Of a stretch of 64,000 nucleotides of DNA, positions 24,265 to 33,554 are shown piece after piece. The stretch lies in NCBI RefSeq assembly GCF_020532645.1, contig NZ_JAJAUZ010000035.1, forward strand, positions 1 to 64,000, in the 5' to 3' direction. Made by a program: the position numbers and the translations under genes. The notes under the pieces were generated by a model. It was given only the letters and a program-made list of their open reading frames with translations. It was not told where the DNA came from and did not search any database. The stretch is from Streptomyces bambusae. GTDB taxonomy: Bacteria; Actinomycetota; Actinomycetes; Streptomycetales; Streptomycetaceae. The first letter of the stretch is position 1. Every line of letters begins with the position of its first letter.

Positions 24265-24849
24265 TCAGTCCGTGGAGGTCCACAGGCCGCGGAGGAGGCG
24301 CCAGACCTGGCCGGTGTCGGGGCTGCCGCCGTCGCGCAGGGCGGCGAGCGCCCAGGTGTCGGCGGCGCGCAGGACGGCGGCGGTCGCGGCGGCCAGGAGC
24401 GGCGGTTCGATGTCGGTGCGGATCACGCCGAGCCTCTGGCCGTCCCGGACGAGCGTCTCGTACCAGCCGGTCCATGCGGCGGCGCCGGCCGCCCGGCGGG
24501 CGGCGGGGTCGGCGAGGGCGAGGTCGTCCGGGTGGCTGTCCAGGTGGGCGGCGAGGGCTGCCGTTCCGGCTTCCAGCTGTGCCCAGAACTCCTTCTCCCC
24601 GGCGGCCGGGGTCCACGGTCCGAGCACGCCGAGCAGCCGCTCCAGTACGTCGTCCAGGACGGCGGCGAGCAGGTCCTCGCGCCCGTCGAAGTACTGGTAG
24701 GCGGCGGTCTTGGAGATCCGCGCCGCCTCGATGATCTTGTTGTACGAGGCGGCCTCGGGGCCGTGTGCGGCGAACTGGGCGCGGGCGGCGGCGAGGATGG
24801 CGGACCGGCGTTCGGCGGGGAGGCGGTGGAAGCGCGGGAGCGGGCTCAT
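24265..24849 (-). CDS. TetR family transcriptional regulator
   Basis: A 194-residue TetR repressor: RRSAILAAARAQFAAHGPEAASYNKII and ISKTAAYQYFDGREDLLAAVL form the N-terminal helix-turn-helix; the rest is the helical ligand-binding domain. It heads an operon with the membrane protein and GNAT genes. Overlapping GTACACC-type inverted repeats sit 9-42 bases upstream, strongly suggesting autorepression. Confidence 0.92.
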   Translation of the reverse strand: MSPLPRFHRLPAERRSAILAAARAQFAAHGPEAASYNKIIEAARISKTAAYQYFDGREDLLAAVLDDVLERLLGVLGPWTPAAGEKEFWAQLEAGTAALAAHLDSHPDDLALADPAARRAAGAAAWTGWYETLVRDGQRLGVIRTDIEPPLLAAATAAVLRAADTWALAALRDGGSPDTGQVWRLLRGLWTSTD

Positions 24850-24857
24850 GCACTCAC

Positions 24858-24891
24858 GGTACACACCACTGGGGTGTACCACTAGTACACC
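24858..24891. promoter_or_regulatory. Two overlapping TetR-type operators
   Basis: GGTACAC (24858-24864) pairs with GTGTACC (24874-24880), and GGTGTAC (24873-24879) pairs with GTACACC (24885-24891) around CACTA. The shared middle half-site gives two overlapping palindromes directly upstream of the TetR start. Confidence 0.72.
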
Positions 24892-25065
24892 CCCGCACCT
24901 TCGGCTGTTTTCGGCCACGCGGAAGTCCTGCTTGCAGCGGCCCGGTCGCCGCCTTGTCATGAATCCGCAACAGCGGAACGGCACGGGAACCGGCCAGGTC
25001 GCGTCGCTGTGTCTGCCGACGCGAGTGCCGGTGCTGGGCCGGTCGCACGACCTCGGGGAGTTCCC

Positions 25066-25866
25066 ATGCAGTACGCAGCAGGCGTCCGCCGGACGGCCGC
25101 AGTGATCGCGGCGGCCACGGCGGCCGTCGCTCTGATGACCGGCTGCACGCCGAGCGGCGACGACGGCGCCGCCGGCACGCCGACCGCCCCCTCGGCCCCG
25201 GCCGGCACCACCGGCGGCGCGGCCACGGGCGGCTCCGGCGGCTCCACGGGAGGCAGCACGACCGGCGACAGCACGACCGGCGGCAGCACAGGCGGCACGA
25301 CCGGCGGCAGCACGGGTGGCACGACCGGCGGCAGCACGGGTGGCACGACCGGTGGTTCCACCGGCGGCTCCGCGACCGGCGGCACCACCGGCGGCACGGG
25401 CGGCGGCTCCGGTCTCAAGCCCAAGCCCTGCACGGCCCCCGACCTCAAGGTGTCCGAAGCGACCCAGGCGGCCGTCCGCCCGCCCGGCACCGGCACCGGC
25501 GCCGCCGTCGTCTCGGTCGCCAACACCTCCGCCAAGGTCTGCACCGTCCGCGGCTTCCCGACCGTCGCCGGCGCCGGCAACGGCTCCCCCGACAAGAACG
25601 TGCCGCTGGCGGTGACCTGGAGCGGCACCGCCAAGACGGTCGCCCTGGCTCCCGGCATGAAGGCGTGGACCAAGCTCACGTTCGTCCCGGTGCTCGGCGA
25701 GGCGGACGGCTACTGCACGTCCGGCGCCACCCCGGCCACGTACCCCACGATCGTGCTGGGCGTCCCCGGCGCCGGCGGCCACCAGACCGCGCTGGACGAC
25801 GGCGTGTTCGCCCTGTGCGACGGCAAGGTGACCGTTACCGCCTTCTCGTACGTCAAGCCCGCCTGA
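25066..25866 (+). CDS. DUF4232 lipoprotein with Gly/Ser/Thr repeat linker
   Basis: A 266-residue lipoprotein. The lipobox LMTGC ends the signal at about residue 27. A linker of GGSTGGTT-type repeats (about residues 45-125) separates it from a DUF4232 domain with paired cysteines (PKPCTAPDL, AKVCTVRGFPTV, DGYCTSG, FALCDGK). The fold is a surface beta-sandwich of unknown role, common and amplified in Streptomyces. GGGGAG precedes the ATG. The DNA encoding the linker is a set of near-perfect tandem repeats. Confidence 0.88.
   Translation: MQYAAGVRRTAAVIAAATAAVALMTGCTPSGDDGAAGTPTAPSAPAGTTGGAATGGSGGSTGGSTTGDSTTGGSTGGTTGGSTGGTTGGSTGGTTGGSTGGSATGGTTGGTGGGSGLKPKPCTAPDLKVSEATQAAVRPPGTGTGAAVVSVANTSAKVCTVRGFPTVAGAGNGSPDKNVPLAVTWSGTAKTVALAPGMKAWTKLTFVPVLGEADGYCTSGATPATYPTIVLGVPGAGGHQTALDDGVFALCDGKVTVTAFSYVKPA
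25250..25395 (+). repeat. Coding tandem repeats in the lipoprotein linker
   Basis: Units close to GGCGGCAGCACGGGTGGCACGACC-like 24-mers (written in two parts: GGCGGCAGCACG, GGTGGCACGACC) repeat several times in frame. Such arrays can change copy number by slippage, altering linker length without changing frame. Confidence 0.6.
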
Positions 25867-25930
25867 CCGCGGCCTGGCCCGCGGGACCGCCTGACGCGCC
25901 CGCCGCCCGGAGCCGGGTGATGCTGGTGGG

Positions 25931-28096
25931 GTGATCGGTGTGCCGGAGGGAACGGTCGCGGCGGCCCGGCGGGCGGTCCGGGTGACGGTCGCCGCGGGCA
26001 CCGGGTTCTACGTGTTCCGCTACGGGTTCGGGATGCCGACGGCCGCCACGTACGCCCTGTTCGCGGCCGTCGCCCTGGCCGGGCTGTCCCGGATCCCCGG
26101 CACCGGCCGGCAGCGCGCCGGGGTGGTGCTGCGGTCGGTGCCGGCGTGCTGGGCCCTCGTGGCGGTCGGCACGTTCCTGTCCGTGCGGACGTGGAGCGCG
26201 GTGGCCGGGATGCTGGTGATCGGCTTCGGGCTGGCCTTCCTCGCCGTGGGCGGACCGCGCCCGGCGGGCGTCGCACCCGGGCTCCAGCTCCTGTACATCC
26301 TGCCGTCGTTCCCGCCGTACGCGCCGGATTCCCTGGGTGAGCGGCTGACGGGAACGACCGCCGGGCTGCTGTTCCTGGTGCTCGCCGAGGCGCTGCTGTT
26401 CCCCGATCCGGCGCCGCTGCCGTACCGGGAGCGGGTGGCCCGGGGGGTGGACTGCGCGGCGGAGTGCGTGCGCGGCCTGGCCGGGCCGCCGTACGTCCGG
26501 CCGTCGGCGGAGCGGGTGCGCACGGTGGCCGAGGTGCTGCGCCCGCTGCACGTGCCGGAGGCCGACCGGCCGGCCGGTCCCGGGCTGCGGGACCGGGCGC
26601 TGTCGCATGCCGGGCTGGCCGCCCGGGCTCTGCTGAGCCGGCTGGTGGCCCTTCCGCCGGGGCCGGAGGCGGGTCCCGGCGGGCCGCCGGACGCGGCGCT
26701 CGTCGCGCTGCGGGCCGTGGAGCCGGTGACCGTGGCGGCGGCCGGGCTGCTGCGCTCCGGTCGGGAGGTGCCGGCGCCCGCCGGGGAGGAGGAGGCGCGG
26801 GCGGAGCTGGCCCGGGCCCGGGCCGACCTCGGGACGGTACCGGCCGGGGCGGCGACGCCGGCGGTGCTGCGGCACCGGGCGGCGGTCGCCGCAGTCGCGG
26901 ACGCGGCGCTGGCGCTGTCGGTGGCCGCGGGGATCGCCGTACGGGGGCGGGGCGCGTCGGTGGCGGCGGCGCCGGGGCGGTTCTGGTACGCGCGGATGCG
27001 GGCGCCACGGCTGTGGTGGCACCGGATGGAGGGCCATGCGGGGCAGCGGTCGGTGTTCTTCCAGAACGCGGTGCGGATCAGTCTGGCGCTCGCCGCGGCC
27101 CGGCTGATCGCGGGTGTGGGCACCCTGCCGCACGGTTTCTGGGTGCTGCTGGCCACGCTGACGCTGACCCGGACGACGGCGGCGGCGACCCGGGCCACGG
27201 TGCGCCGGGCGCTGGCCGGCACGCTGGTGGGCGCGCTGCTGACGGCGGCGCTGCTGACGGCGGTGGGCGACAGCGTCGCGGTGTACGCGGCGGTGTTCCC
27301 GGTGCTGATGCTGGTCGCCTTCACGCTGGGGCCGGTGAAGGGCGTGGGCTGGGCGCAGGCGCTGTTCACGCTGGTGGTGTCGCTGGCGTTCGCACAGCTG
27401 GCGCCGACGACCTGGCGGCTGGCCGAGTTCCGGGTGCTGGACGTGCTGATCGGCAGTGCGATCGGTGCGGTGTTCGGGCTGCTGGCCTGGCCGCGCGGGG
27501 CGGGCGACGAGCTGCGGCGGTCGGCGGCGGTGCTGATGCGGCACGCGGCGGAGATCGTGGTGGCGACGGCGGCCTCGGTGACGGCCGGCGGGCCGCGGGC
27601 GCCACGGACCGTGATGCCCGGGCGGGGCTCCCTCCAGCATGCGCTGGCGCTGGCGGAGTCGGCGTACGCGCAGTTCCAGAGCGAGCCGGCGGAGGCCCGG
27701 CGCGGCGGGGGCGGGGCGGATGCGGGCCGGGGGCCGGACCCGGGGCCGGACTGGCAGGCGGTGCTGATGACGGGGTACCACACGCTGTGGGGTTCGGACC
27801 GGCTGCTGATCCCCCGCGAGCCGGTGGTGGCCGCCCCGCTGGCGGGGGCGGCGGCCGCGGAGCTGATGCGGCTCGGGGACCGGGTGGCGGGGCGGATGCT
27901 GCTGGTGTCGGCGGCCCTCGACCCGGGCGGGGACACCCCGGCGGCGCCGCTGCGGCTGCGGGACCCGGCGTTCGACACCTTCGGTGCGGAGCCGGCGGGC
28001 GCGCCGGGCGGGTACTACGTGGCGGTGGCGTGGCTGGACGGGCTGCTGACCGATCTGGAGCGGGGCACGGGAGTGGCCCGGCGCCAGGTCAGATCA
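25931..28096 (+). CDS. FUSC family membrane protein lacking its own stop codon
   Basis: A FUSC/aromatic-acid-exporter-like protein of about 720 residues: N-terminal helix bundle (FYVFRYGFGMPTAATYALFA), cytosolic helical middle, second bundle (NAVRISLALAAARLIAGV, HGFWVLLATLTLTRTTA), and a C-terminal cytosolic tail ending near AVAWLDGLLTDLERGTG. It starts at the GTG 25931. The frame has no stop at the family's usual end and stays open to 31588, antisense to the subtilase gene. The end given here is only the end of recognisable homology. A one- or two-base indel near 28030-28090 would bring in a stop at 28148 or 28117. Confidence 0.72.
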
Positions 28097-31000
28097 CGGC
28101 CGGTCGGGGCGTTCGGTGACGCGGAGCAGGTTCACCAGGGGCTTGCCGTAGCCGGAGCGCGCCACGAAGCGGACGTTGAGGGTGCCGTCCGTGACGGTGA
28201 CCGTGTAGGTGCGGGACAGGGCGGTGTAGGTGCCGGCCTCCAGGGAGATGTCGAGGGCCGGCAGGACCTGGACGCCTTCGGCGAGGACGTCGAAGACGCG
28301 CTTGTTCGGGCGGGTGGCGGACAGTTCCGCGAAGCCGAGTTCCACCGTGTACGTACCGTCGGGCACGTTGTCGAAGCGGTACTCGTACATGCCTTCGCGG
28401 GCGTTGCGGTACAGCCGCTGGTCGTCGGTGCCGCGGATGGCGGCACCGGTGGCCTTGGCCGTGGCGTTGCCCTGGTAGCCGTAGGACCCGGGGGTGTACT
28501 TGCGGTCCGGGGACCAGGTGTCGCCGAGGCTGTCGGTGCCGGAGTAGTCGGCGCCGGCGTCGAGGGCGGCCTGGTAGCGCGGTACGACGACCTTGACGGG
28601 CACGGTCAGGACCGGGGTGCGGCCGCTGGCCGAGGTGATCTTCAGGTCGGTGCTGAGGACCGTGCCCCGCTCCAGGCCGGCGGTGTCGACGGCGAGGGCC
28701 AGGGCGGCCTTCCCGCCGGTCGGCAGGTCGCCGGCGGCGGGGGTGACGGTGAGCCAGGGCGCGTCCTCGGCGACCGTGTACGCGGTGCCGGAGCCCGGGT
28801 TGGTCAGCTCCAGGGAGCGGGTGCGGCGCTGCTCCGGCGGGGCGACGACCTCGACGGCCGGGCGGGAGGCGGTGACCTTGCCGGTCTTCAGGTGCCGGGT
28901 GACGCCGGTGACGGCGTCGGCGTCGACCTGCACGGTGACCTGCTCGCTCTGGTAGGCGTTCGCGGTCACGGCGACCGGGACGGACCCGGCCGGGCTCTGG
29001 ACGACGTACCCGCCGTCGGTGCCGGTGGTGGCGGTGACGGCGGTGGTGCCCGAGCCGACGGTGACGGTGGCGCCGGCGACGCCGAGGCCGTCGTTGGCGT
29101 CGAGGACCCTGCCGGTGACGATGCCGCTCTTGGTGGTGCGGAACGACAGGGACAGGCCGTCGCTGAGCACCGGGGTGTTGAACGCGTACCGGAACGCGTC
29201 GGTGCCGGTGGCGTTCTCGACACCGATGGTCGCGCTGGAGCCGGCCTTCAGGCCGGTGCCGGTGGTGCCCTTGTAGTGGTAGGTGATGCGGCCGTCCTCG
29301 CCGATGGCGGCGGAGAAGGAGAACTTGTCGCTCTGCGCGGACCAGTGGGCGACCTGCCGCCATTCGACGGTGAACACGCGGTGCGGTGCCTCGCCGGAGA
29401 CGGAGGTGAAGACGCCGGAGCCGGTGCCGGCCGCGCCGACGACGAGGTCGTCCCACATCGGGTAGAGGGCGGCGTTCGGGGTGGCGGCGGACGGCAGGTC
29501 GCCGTTGATGTCGCCGCCGTGCGCGCCGCCGAAGCTGACGGTGCCGTTGGTGCCGATCCAGGCGGCGCCGTACGTGGTGCCGTACAGCGGGACCGGGAAC
29601 GGCAGCGGGACGCGCTCGGTGGTGTTGTCGCCGGTGAGGGCGAGCTGCCGGTCGCCCGCGGCGTACGGCCGGTCGCCGGTGGCGCAGGCGTAGCCGTAGG
29701 CGTCGGTGCGGTCGGGCAGGGTCACGGCGACGGTGGTGTCGGCGGCGACGGTGACCCGGGTGCTGCCGGTGGTGACGCAGCGGGACGAGTGGCCGGCGCG
29801 GATCTCGTACGAGCCGTGCGGCAGGGTCACCTCGAAGCGGCCCTGGGCGTCGGCGGTGGCGGTGACCGGGGTGTCGGCGACGGTGACGCTCGCGCCGGCG
29901 GCCGGTCCGGCGCCGGTGGTGACGGTGCCGGTCACGGTGGCGGACGGCGCCTGGGTGAGGGTGAAGTCCCCGGTGGCGGTGCCGCCTTCGGTGACGGTCG
30001 CGGTGGCCGCCTCCTGGCCGTAGCCGAACTTGCCGGCCGTCAGGGCGTATTCGCCGACGGAGAGGGCCGGGAAGGAGTAACTGCCGTCCGCGGAGGTGGT
30101 GGTGGTGCGGTCGATCGGGCCGTCGGCGGTGACCTTCGCGCCGACGACGGGGGCGCCGCCCGAGCGGACGGTGCCGGCGAGCGCACCGGTCGCCCCGCGC
30201 GGGGCGTTGGACACGGCGGCGAGCGCGTCGAGGCGGCCTTCGCCGAACACGTTGTTGTCGGCGCCGCTGCCGCCGCAGCTGGTGTTCTCGGTGTCGACGG
30301 CCGTGCCGTCGAGCAGCGCCTCGGTCTGCGCGACGTCGCCGGCGAGGGCGGGTGCGGCGGACCACATCAGGGCGACGGTGGCGGCGGTGTGCGGCGAGGC
30401 CATCGAGGTGCCGGAGAAGGCGTCGTAACCGCCGGGCACCGAGGAGCGGACGTTGACGCCGGGGGCCGCGATGTTCGGCTTGACGGTCCCGTTGGGTCCG
30501 GCGCCGCGGGAGGAGAACGAGGCGATCGTGTTGTTGATGTCGAACGCGCCCGAGCTGTAGGAGCCCGCGTAGTCGCCCGGGGAGCCGCTGGTGGCGCAGC
30601 CGGGGCCGGAGTTGCCGTTGGAGAACGCTGGGAAGATGCCGGCGGCCCGCCACGCGTCGACGACTTCCTGGTACCAGTCGTCGTGGACGGAGCTGCCCCA
30701 CGAGTTGTTCACGATGTGAGGGGCGAGGTCGGGGCGGGGGTTGGCGCCGGCCAGGTCGGTGGGGGCGACGATCCACTGGCCGGAGGCCAGCAGGGAGGAC
30801 TCGGAGCACGAGTTGGTCTCGCAGCCCTTGGCGGCGATCCACTTCGCCCCGGGCGCCACGCCGATCTTGTTGGCACCGCCGTCGTCGCCGACCATCGTGC
30901 CCATGGTGTGGGTGCCGTGGTCGTTGTTGTCGCAGGGCGCCGCACCGGCGCAGACGCCGGCCGGGTCGAACCAGTTGTAGTTGTGGTCGTGGGTGCCGTC

Positions 31001-31648
31001 GGCGGCCCTGCCGCGGTACTGGGCGGCGACCGCGGGGTGCGTGTGGTCGACGCCGCTGTCGATGTTCGCGACGACGATGCCCTCGCCGCGGACGCCGAAC
31101 TGCTCCCATACCTTGGGGGCGTTGATCCGGTCGACGTTCCACTCGACGGCGTCGGCGGCCGCCTCCCGGCTGCCTTCGAGGGGCTTGGGGAGGGTGACCT
31201 TCTCGTCGGCCTCGATGGTGGCGACCTCGGGGCGGCGGGCGAGGTTCTCGGCCAGCTTGCCGCTGCCGACGACCTTGACCGCGTTCACGATCCAGTAGGA
31301 GGTGTAGTCGGCTCCGGCGCCTTCGAGGGCCTTGAGCAGCCCCGCCTGGGTGCGTCCGGCGTGGTCCTTCTTGGCCTTGAGGACCGCTGCGGCCTTGCCG
31401 GCGCGGCTGCGCTGCCGGGTGGCGGCCGTGAGGTCGGCCTTGCTGTCGAGGTAGACCCAGAAGGCGGTCTTGCGGTCGTCGTCGAGCCGGCCGCGCAGCT
31501 TCGCCTCGATCTTCAACTCGGCCGCGGTGGGCGGAAGTCCGGGCGGTGGCTCGGGGGCGGCGGCCGCGACCCCGGCGCCCAGGGGTAAGAGGGCGGCGCC
31601 GGCGAGTGCGGCGATGGCCGTGCGGAACGGGGTGCTGCGTCGTGCCAC
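28094..31648 (-). CDS. Secreted modular subtilisin-like protease
   Basis: An 1184-residue S8 serine protease. Order: Sec signal (about 1-30), I9-like propeptide (about 45-155), catalytic domain with Asp197 (NIDSGVDH), His244 (NDHGTHTMG) and Ser415 (SGTSMASPH), then carboxypeptidase-regulatory-type beta-sandwich repeats (GTVRSGGAPVVGAKVTADG, TVTTGAGPAAGASVTV, GRVLDANDGLGVAGATVTV), a nidogen/lectin-like block, and a C-terminal malectin-like domain (DAGADYSGTDSLGDTWSPD). It degrades extracellular protein, with the tail probably binding carbohydrate or wall. The GTG at 31648 follows GAGGAG; the signal begins here. Its 3' end faces the FUSC frame. Confidence 0.92.
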   Translation of the reverse strand: MARRSTPFRTAIAALAGAALLPLGAGVAAAAPEPPPGLPPTAAELKIEAKLRGRLDDDRKTAFWVYLDSKADLTAATRQRSRAGKAAAVLKAKKDHAGRTQAGLLKALEGAGADYTSYWIVNAVKVVGSGKLAENLARRPEVATIEADEKVTLPKPLEGSREAAADAVEWNVDRINAPKVWEQFGVRGEGIVVANIDSGVDHTHPAVAAQYRGRAADGTHDHNYNWFDPAGVCAGAAPCDNNDHGTHTMGTMVGDDGGANKIGVAPGAKWIAAKGCETNSCSESSLLASGQWIVAPTDLAGANPRPDLAPHIVNNSWGSSVHDDWYQEVVDAWRAAGIFPAFSNGNSGPGCATSGSPGDYAGSYSSGAFDINNTIASFSSRGAGPNGTVKPNIAAPGVNVRSSVPGGYDAFSGTSMASPHTAATVALMWSAAPALAGDVAQTEALLDGTAVDTENTSCGGSGADNNVFGEGRLDALAAVSNAPRGATGALAGTVRSGGAPVVGAKVTADGPIDRTTTTSADGSYSFPALSVGEYALTAGKFGYGQEAATATVTEGGTATGDFTLTQAPSATVTGTVTTGAGPAAGASVTVADTPVTATADAQGRFEVTLPHGSYEIRAGHSSRCVTTGSTRVTVAADTTVAVTLPDRTDAYGYACATGDRPYAAGDRQLALTGDNTTERVPLPFPVPLYGTTYGAAWIGTNGTVSFGGAHGGDINGDLPSAATPNAALYPMWDDLVVGAAGTGSGVFTSVSGEAPHRVFTVEWRQVAHWSAQSDKFSFSAAIGEDGRITYHYKGTTGTGLKAGSSATIGVENATGTDAFRYAFNTPVLSDGLSLSFRTTKSGIVTGRVLDANDGLGVAGATVTVGSGTTAVTATTGTDGGYVVQSPAGSVPVAVTANAYQSEQVTVQVDADAVTGVTRHLKTGKVTASRPAVEVVAPPEQRRTRSLELTNPGSGTAYTVAEDAPWLTVTPAAGDLPTGGKAALALAVDTAGLERGTVLSTDLKITSASGRTPVLTVPVKVVVPRYQAALDAGADYSGTDSLGDTWSPDRKYTPGSYGYQGNATAKATGAAIRGTDDQRLYRNAREGMYEYRFDNVPDGTYTVELGFAELSATRPNKRVFDVLAEGVQVLPALDISLEAGTYTALSRTYTVTVTDGTLNVRFVARSGYGKPLVNLLRVTERPDRP

Positions 31649-32147
31649 GTGGTCTCCTCGTGCTGGTGCGCAGGAAGGAAAGGCGTGGTGCTGGGGGTGC
31701 TCGGGCGTGCGGGTGCTCTGTGAGGATGCTGTGGGGCACCTGTGAGCACGCGCCATGGTGAATCACCGGGTTCGGCCCTCACAAGACCGCGTCGGGGTCC
31801 GGGCGCCGGGCGGGCGGCGACGGCGATCGATTCCGGTCACGTGTGCCGCCGCCGGGTGCGCAGGGCTCGCCCCCGCGCGGGGGCGGGACGGACCCTGGAG
31901 GCGGCGGCCTGGGGCCGCCGGGCCGGGGCACGTCGTCCGGATTGCTCTGTTCGGCGGGTGGGCGGGCGCGGGCGTTGTCCGGGCCGATGGCGCGTGGCAG
32001 GCTCGGTCGGATGGCCGGTCGACGGGCCGGGCCGGTGCGCGGCCGGGCGGAACGCCGCGTCGGGGCGGTGTGCGGGCCCGGCCGGGCGCCGGTCGCCCGT
32101 GGGACGGCCGGGTGCGGGCCCGGCCGGCCGGAGGCGGAGGGAGGCGG
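31649..32147. other. 500-base intergenic region, no gene seen
   Basis: Divergent promoter region of the subtilase and MFS genes. Open frames here lack domains and ribosome-binding sites. The only structure noted is a small palindrome, GGTGAATCACC, at 31757-31767. Base composition is very GC-rich with many short repeats of GGCCGG type. Confidence 0.5.
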
Positions 32148-33491
32148 GTGCTGGTGAGGGTGCCGGCGGCGCGGAGGGGCGGCGGCGGGGGGACTTCGCT
32201 GCGGGACCGTCGGGGGTTCCGGTCCTACCTGGCCGGGGAGAGCGCCGGGCTGGCGGGTACGTCCGTCCACGTGGTGGCACTGCCGGCGCTGGCCGTGCTG
32301 GAACTGGGCGCGAACGCCGGGCAGATCGCCCTGCTGGCGTTCCTGGCACAGCTGCCGGCGTTCCTGCTGGCCCTGCCCGCGGGCGCGATCGTGGACCGGC
32401 ACTCCAAGCGGGCCCTGATGGTCGGCACCGACGTGGTGGCGGCCGGGGTGGTGGCCGCGGTCCCCGTCGCCGCGCTGGCCGGAGTGCTGGCGGTGCCGGT
32501 GCTGTACGGGGTGGCGCTGGCGCTGGGCGCGGTGACCGTGCTGCACCAGGCGGCGGCCATCGCCATCGTCCCGGAGCTGGTGGAACCGGCCGAACTGCAC
32601 CGGGCGAACGCACGGATCGGGGCCGCGTTCGGCGCGGCGGACGCGGCCGGCAGCCATCTGGGGACCCTGCTGGTGGCGCTGCTCGGCGCCGCGCGGGCGT
32701 TCTGGCTGGATGCGCTGTCGTATGCGGTGTCCGCGTGGTGCGCGTGGCGGATCCCCAGCCGGCCGCGGGCGCCCGGTCCGGCGGCCGGCGGAGGTGCGCC
32801 GGCGGCCGGGCCGGGCGGCGGGCGGCGGGCGGGGATGGCGTCCGAGGTCTGGGAGGGCCTGGCCTACACCGCCCGTACGCCGCTGGTGCGGACGCTCGTC
32901 CTCGCGGTGGCGGTGACCGGTTTCGCCACCGGGCTGATGAACACGTTCTTCGCCTTCCACCTGCTGACCGCGCTGCGGTCGGGTGCGACCGGGCTGGGCG
33001 TCGTGATGGGGGCGTCGGGTGTCGGTGCGCTGGCCGGGGCCCTGATGGCGCCGCGGATCGTGGCGCGGATCGGCCCGGGCCGGACGCTGCTGGCCGGGTT
33101 CGCACTGTGCCCGGTGATGAGCGTGCCGCTGGTGGTCGCCCGGCCGGGAGCGGTGTGGCTGGCGGTGCTGGGCCTGGCGGGCGGGGTCCGGCTGGCGGCG
33201 ACGGCGGTGGCCGGGACCACCCAGCGGGCGCTGCGCCAGCAGGTGTGCCCGCCGGAGCTGCAGTCGCGGGCGCAGCAGACGTCGACCTGGCTGGTGACGG
33301 GCAGCCGCCCGTTCGCCGCGCTGGCCGGCGGGGCGCTGGCGGCGGCGTTCGGGGTCCGGGCGGTGCTGCTTGCCGGCACGCTGCTGCTGGTGGTGCCGGT
33401 GGCGGTGCTGTGGTGGTCGCCGGTGTCCCGGCTGAGCAGCATGCCGGTGCCGGCGGCCGACGGCCCGCCGCCGGCGGTCCCGGCCCGCTAG
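32148..33491 (+). CDS. MFS exporter (EntS-like)
   Basis: A 447-residue major-facilitator transporter with twelve predicted helices, of the EntS/enterobactin-exporter-like subgroup: FRSYLAGESAGLAGTSVHVVA at helix 1, PAGAIVDRHSKRALMVGTD as the loop 2-3 motif, RIGAAFGAADAAGSHLGTLL in the middle. Probably drug or metabolite efflux by proton antiport. GGAGG lies seven bases before the GTG at 32148; a GTG two codons later is an alternative. Its TAG stop is the first three bases of a solo foldback-repeat end. Confidence 0.88.
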   Translation: MLVRVPAARRGGGGGTSLRDRRGFRSYLAGESAGLAGTSVHVVALPALAVLELGANAGQIALLAFLAQLPAFLLALPAGAIVDRHSKRALMVGTDVVAAGVVAAVPVAALAGVLAVPVLYGVALALGAVTVLHQAAAIAIVPELVEPAELHRANARIGAAFGAADAAGSHLGTLLVALLGAARAFWLDALSYAVSAWCAWRIPSRPRAPGPAAGGGAPAAGPGGGRRAGMASEVWEGLAYTARTPLVRTLVLAVAVTGFATGLMNTFFAFHLLTALRSGATGLGVVMGASGVGALAGALMAPRIVARIGPGRTLLAGFALCPVMSVPLVVARPGAVWLAVLGLAGGVRLAATAVAGTTQRALRQQVCPPELQSRAQQTSTWLVTGSRPFAALAGGALAAAFGVRAVLLAGTLLLVVPVAVLWWSPVSRLSSMPVPAADGPPPAVPAR

Positions 33492-33537
33492 GGCATGTCG
33501 TCAAACTCCTGTCGTCGCCCCGGGGGCGGCCCCGCGG
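33489..33537 (+). repeat. Solo left end of the foldback element
   Basis: Beginning at the TAG stop of the MFS gene (TAGGGC), this copy has TGTCGTCAAACTCCTG at 33496-33511, identical to the terminal inverted repeat of the full element at 42966, and stays near-identical to about 33537. The interior and right end are missing. Confidence 0.75.
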
Positions 33538-33554
33538 TCGAACTACCCGCCGGG

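Noticed and set aside
28089..31766. 1225-codon second minus frame over the subtilase
   Set aside because: It is the shifted frame of the subtilase gene with Arg/His-rich composition and none of the S8 motifs.
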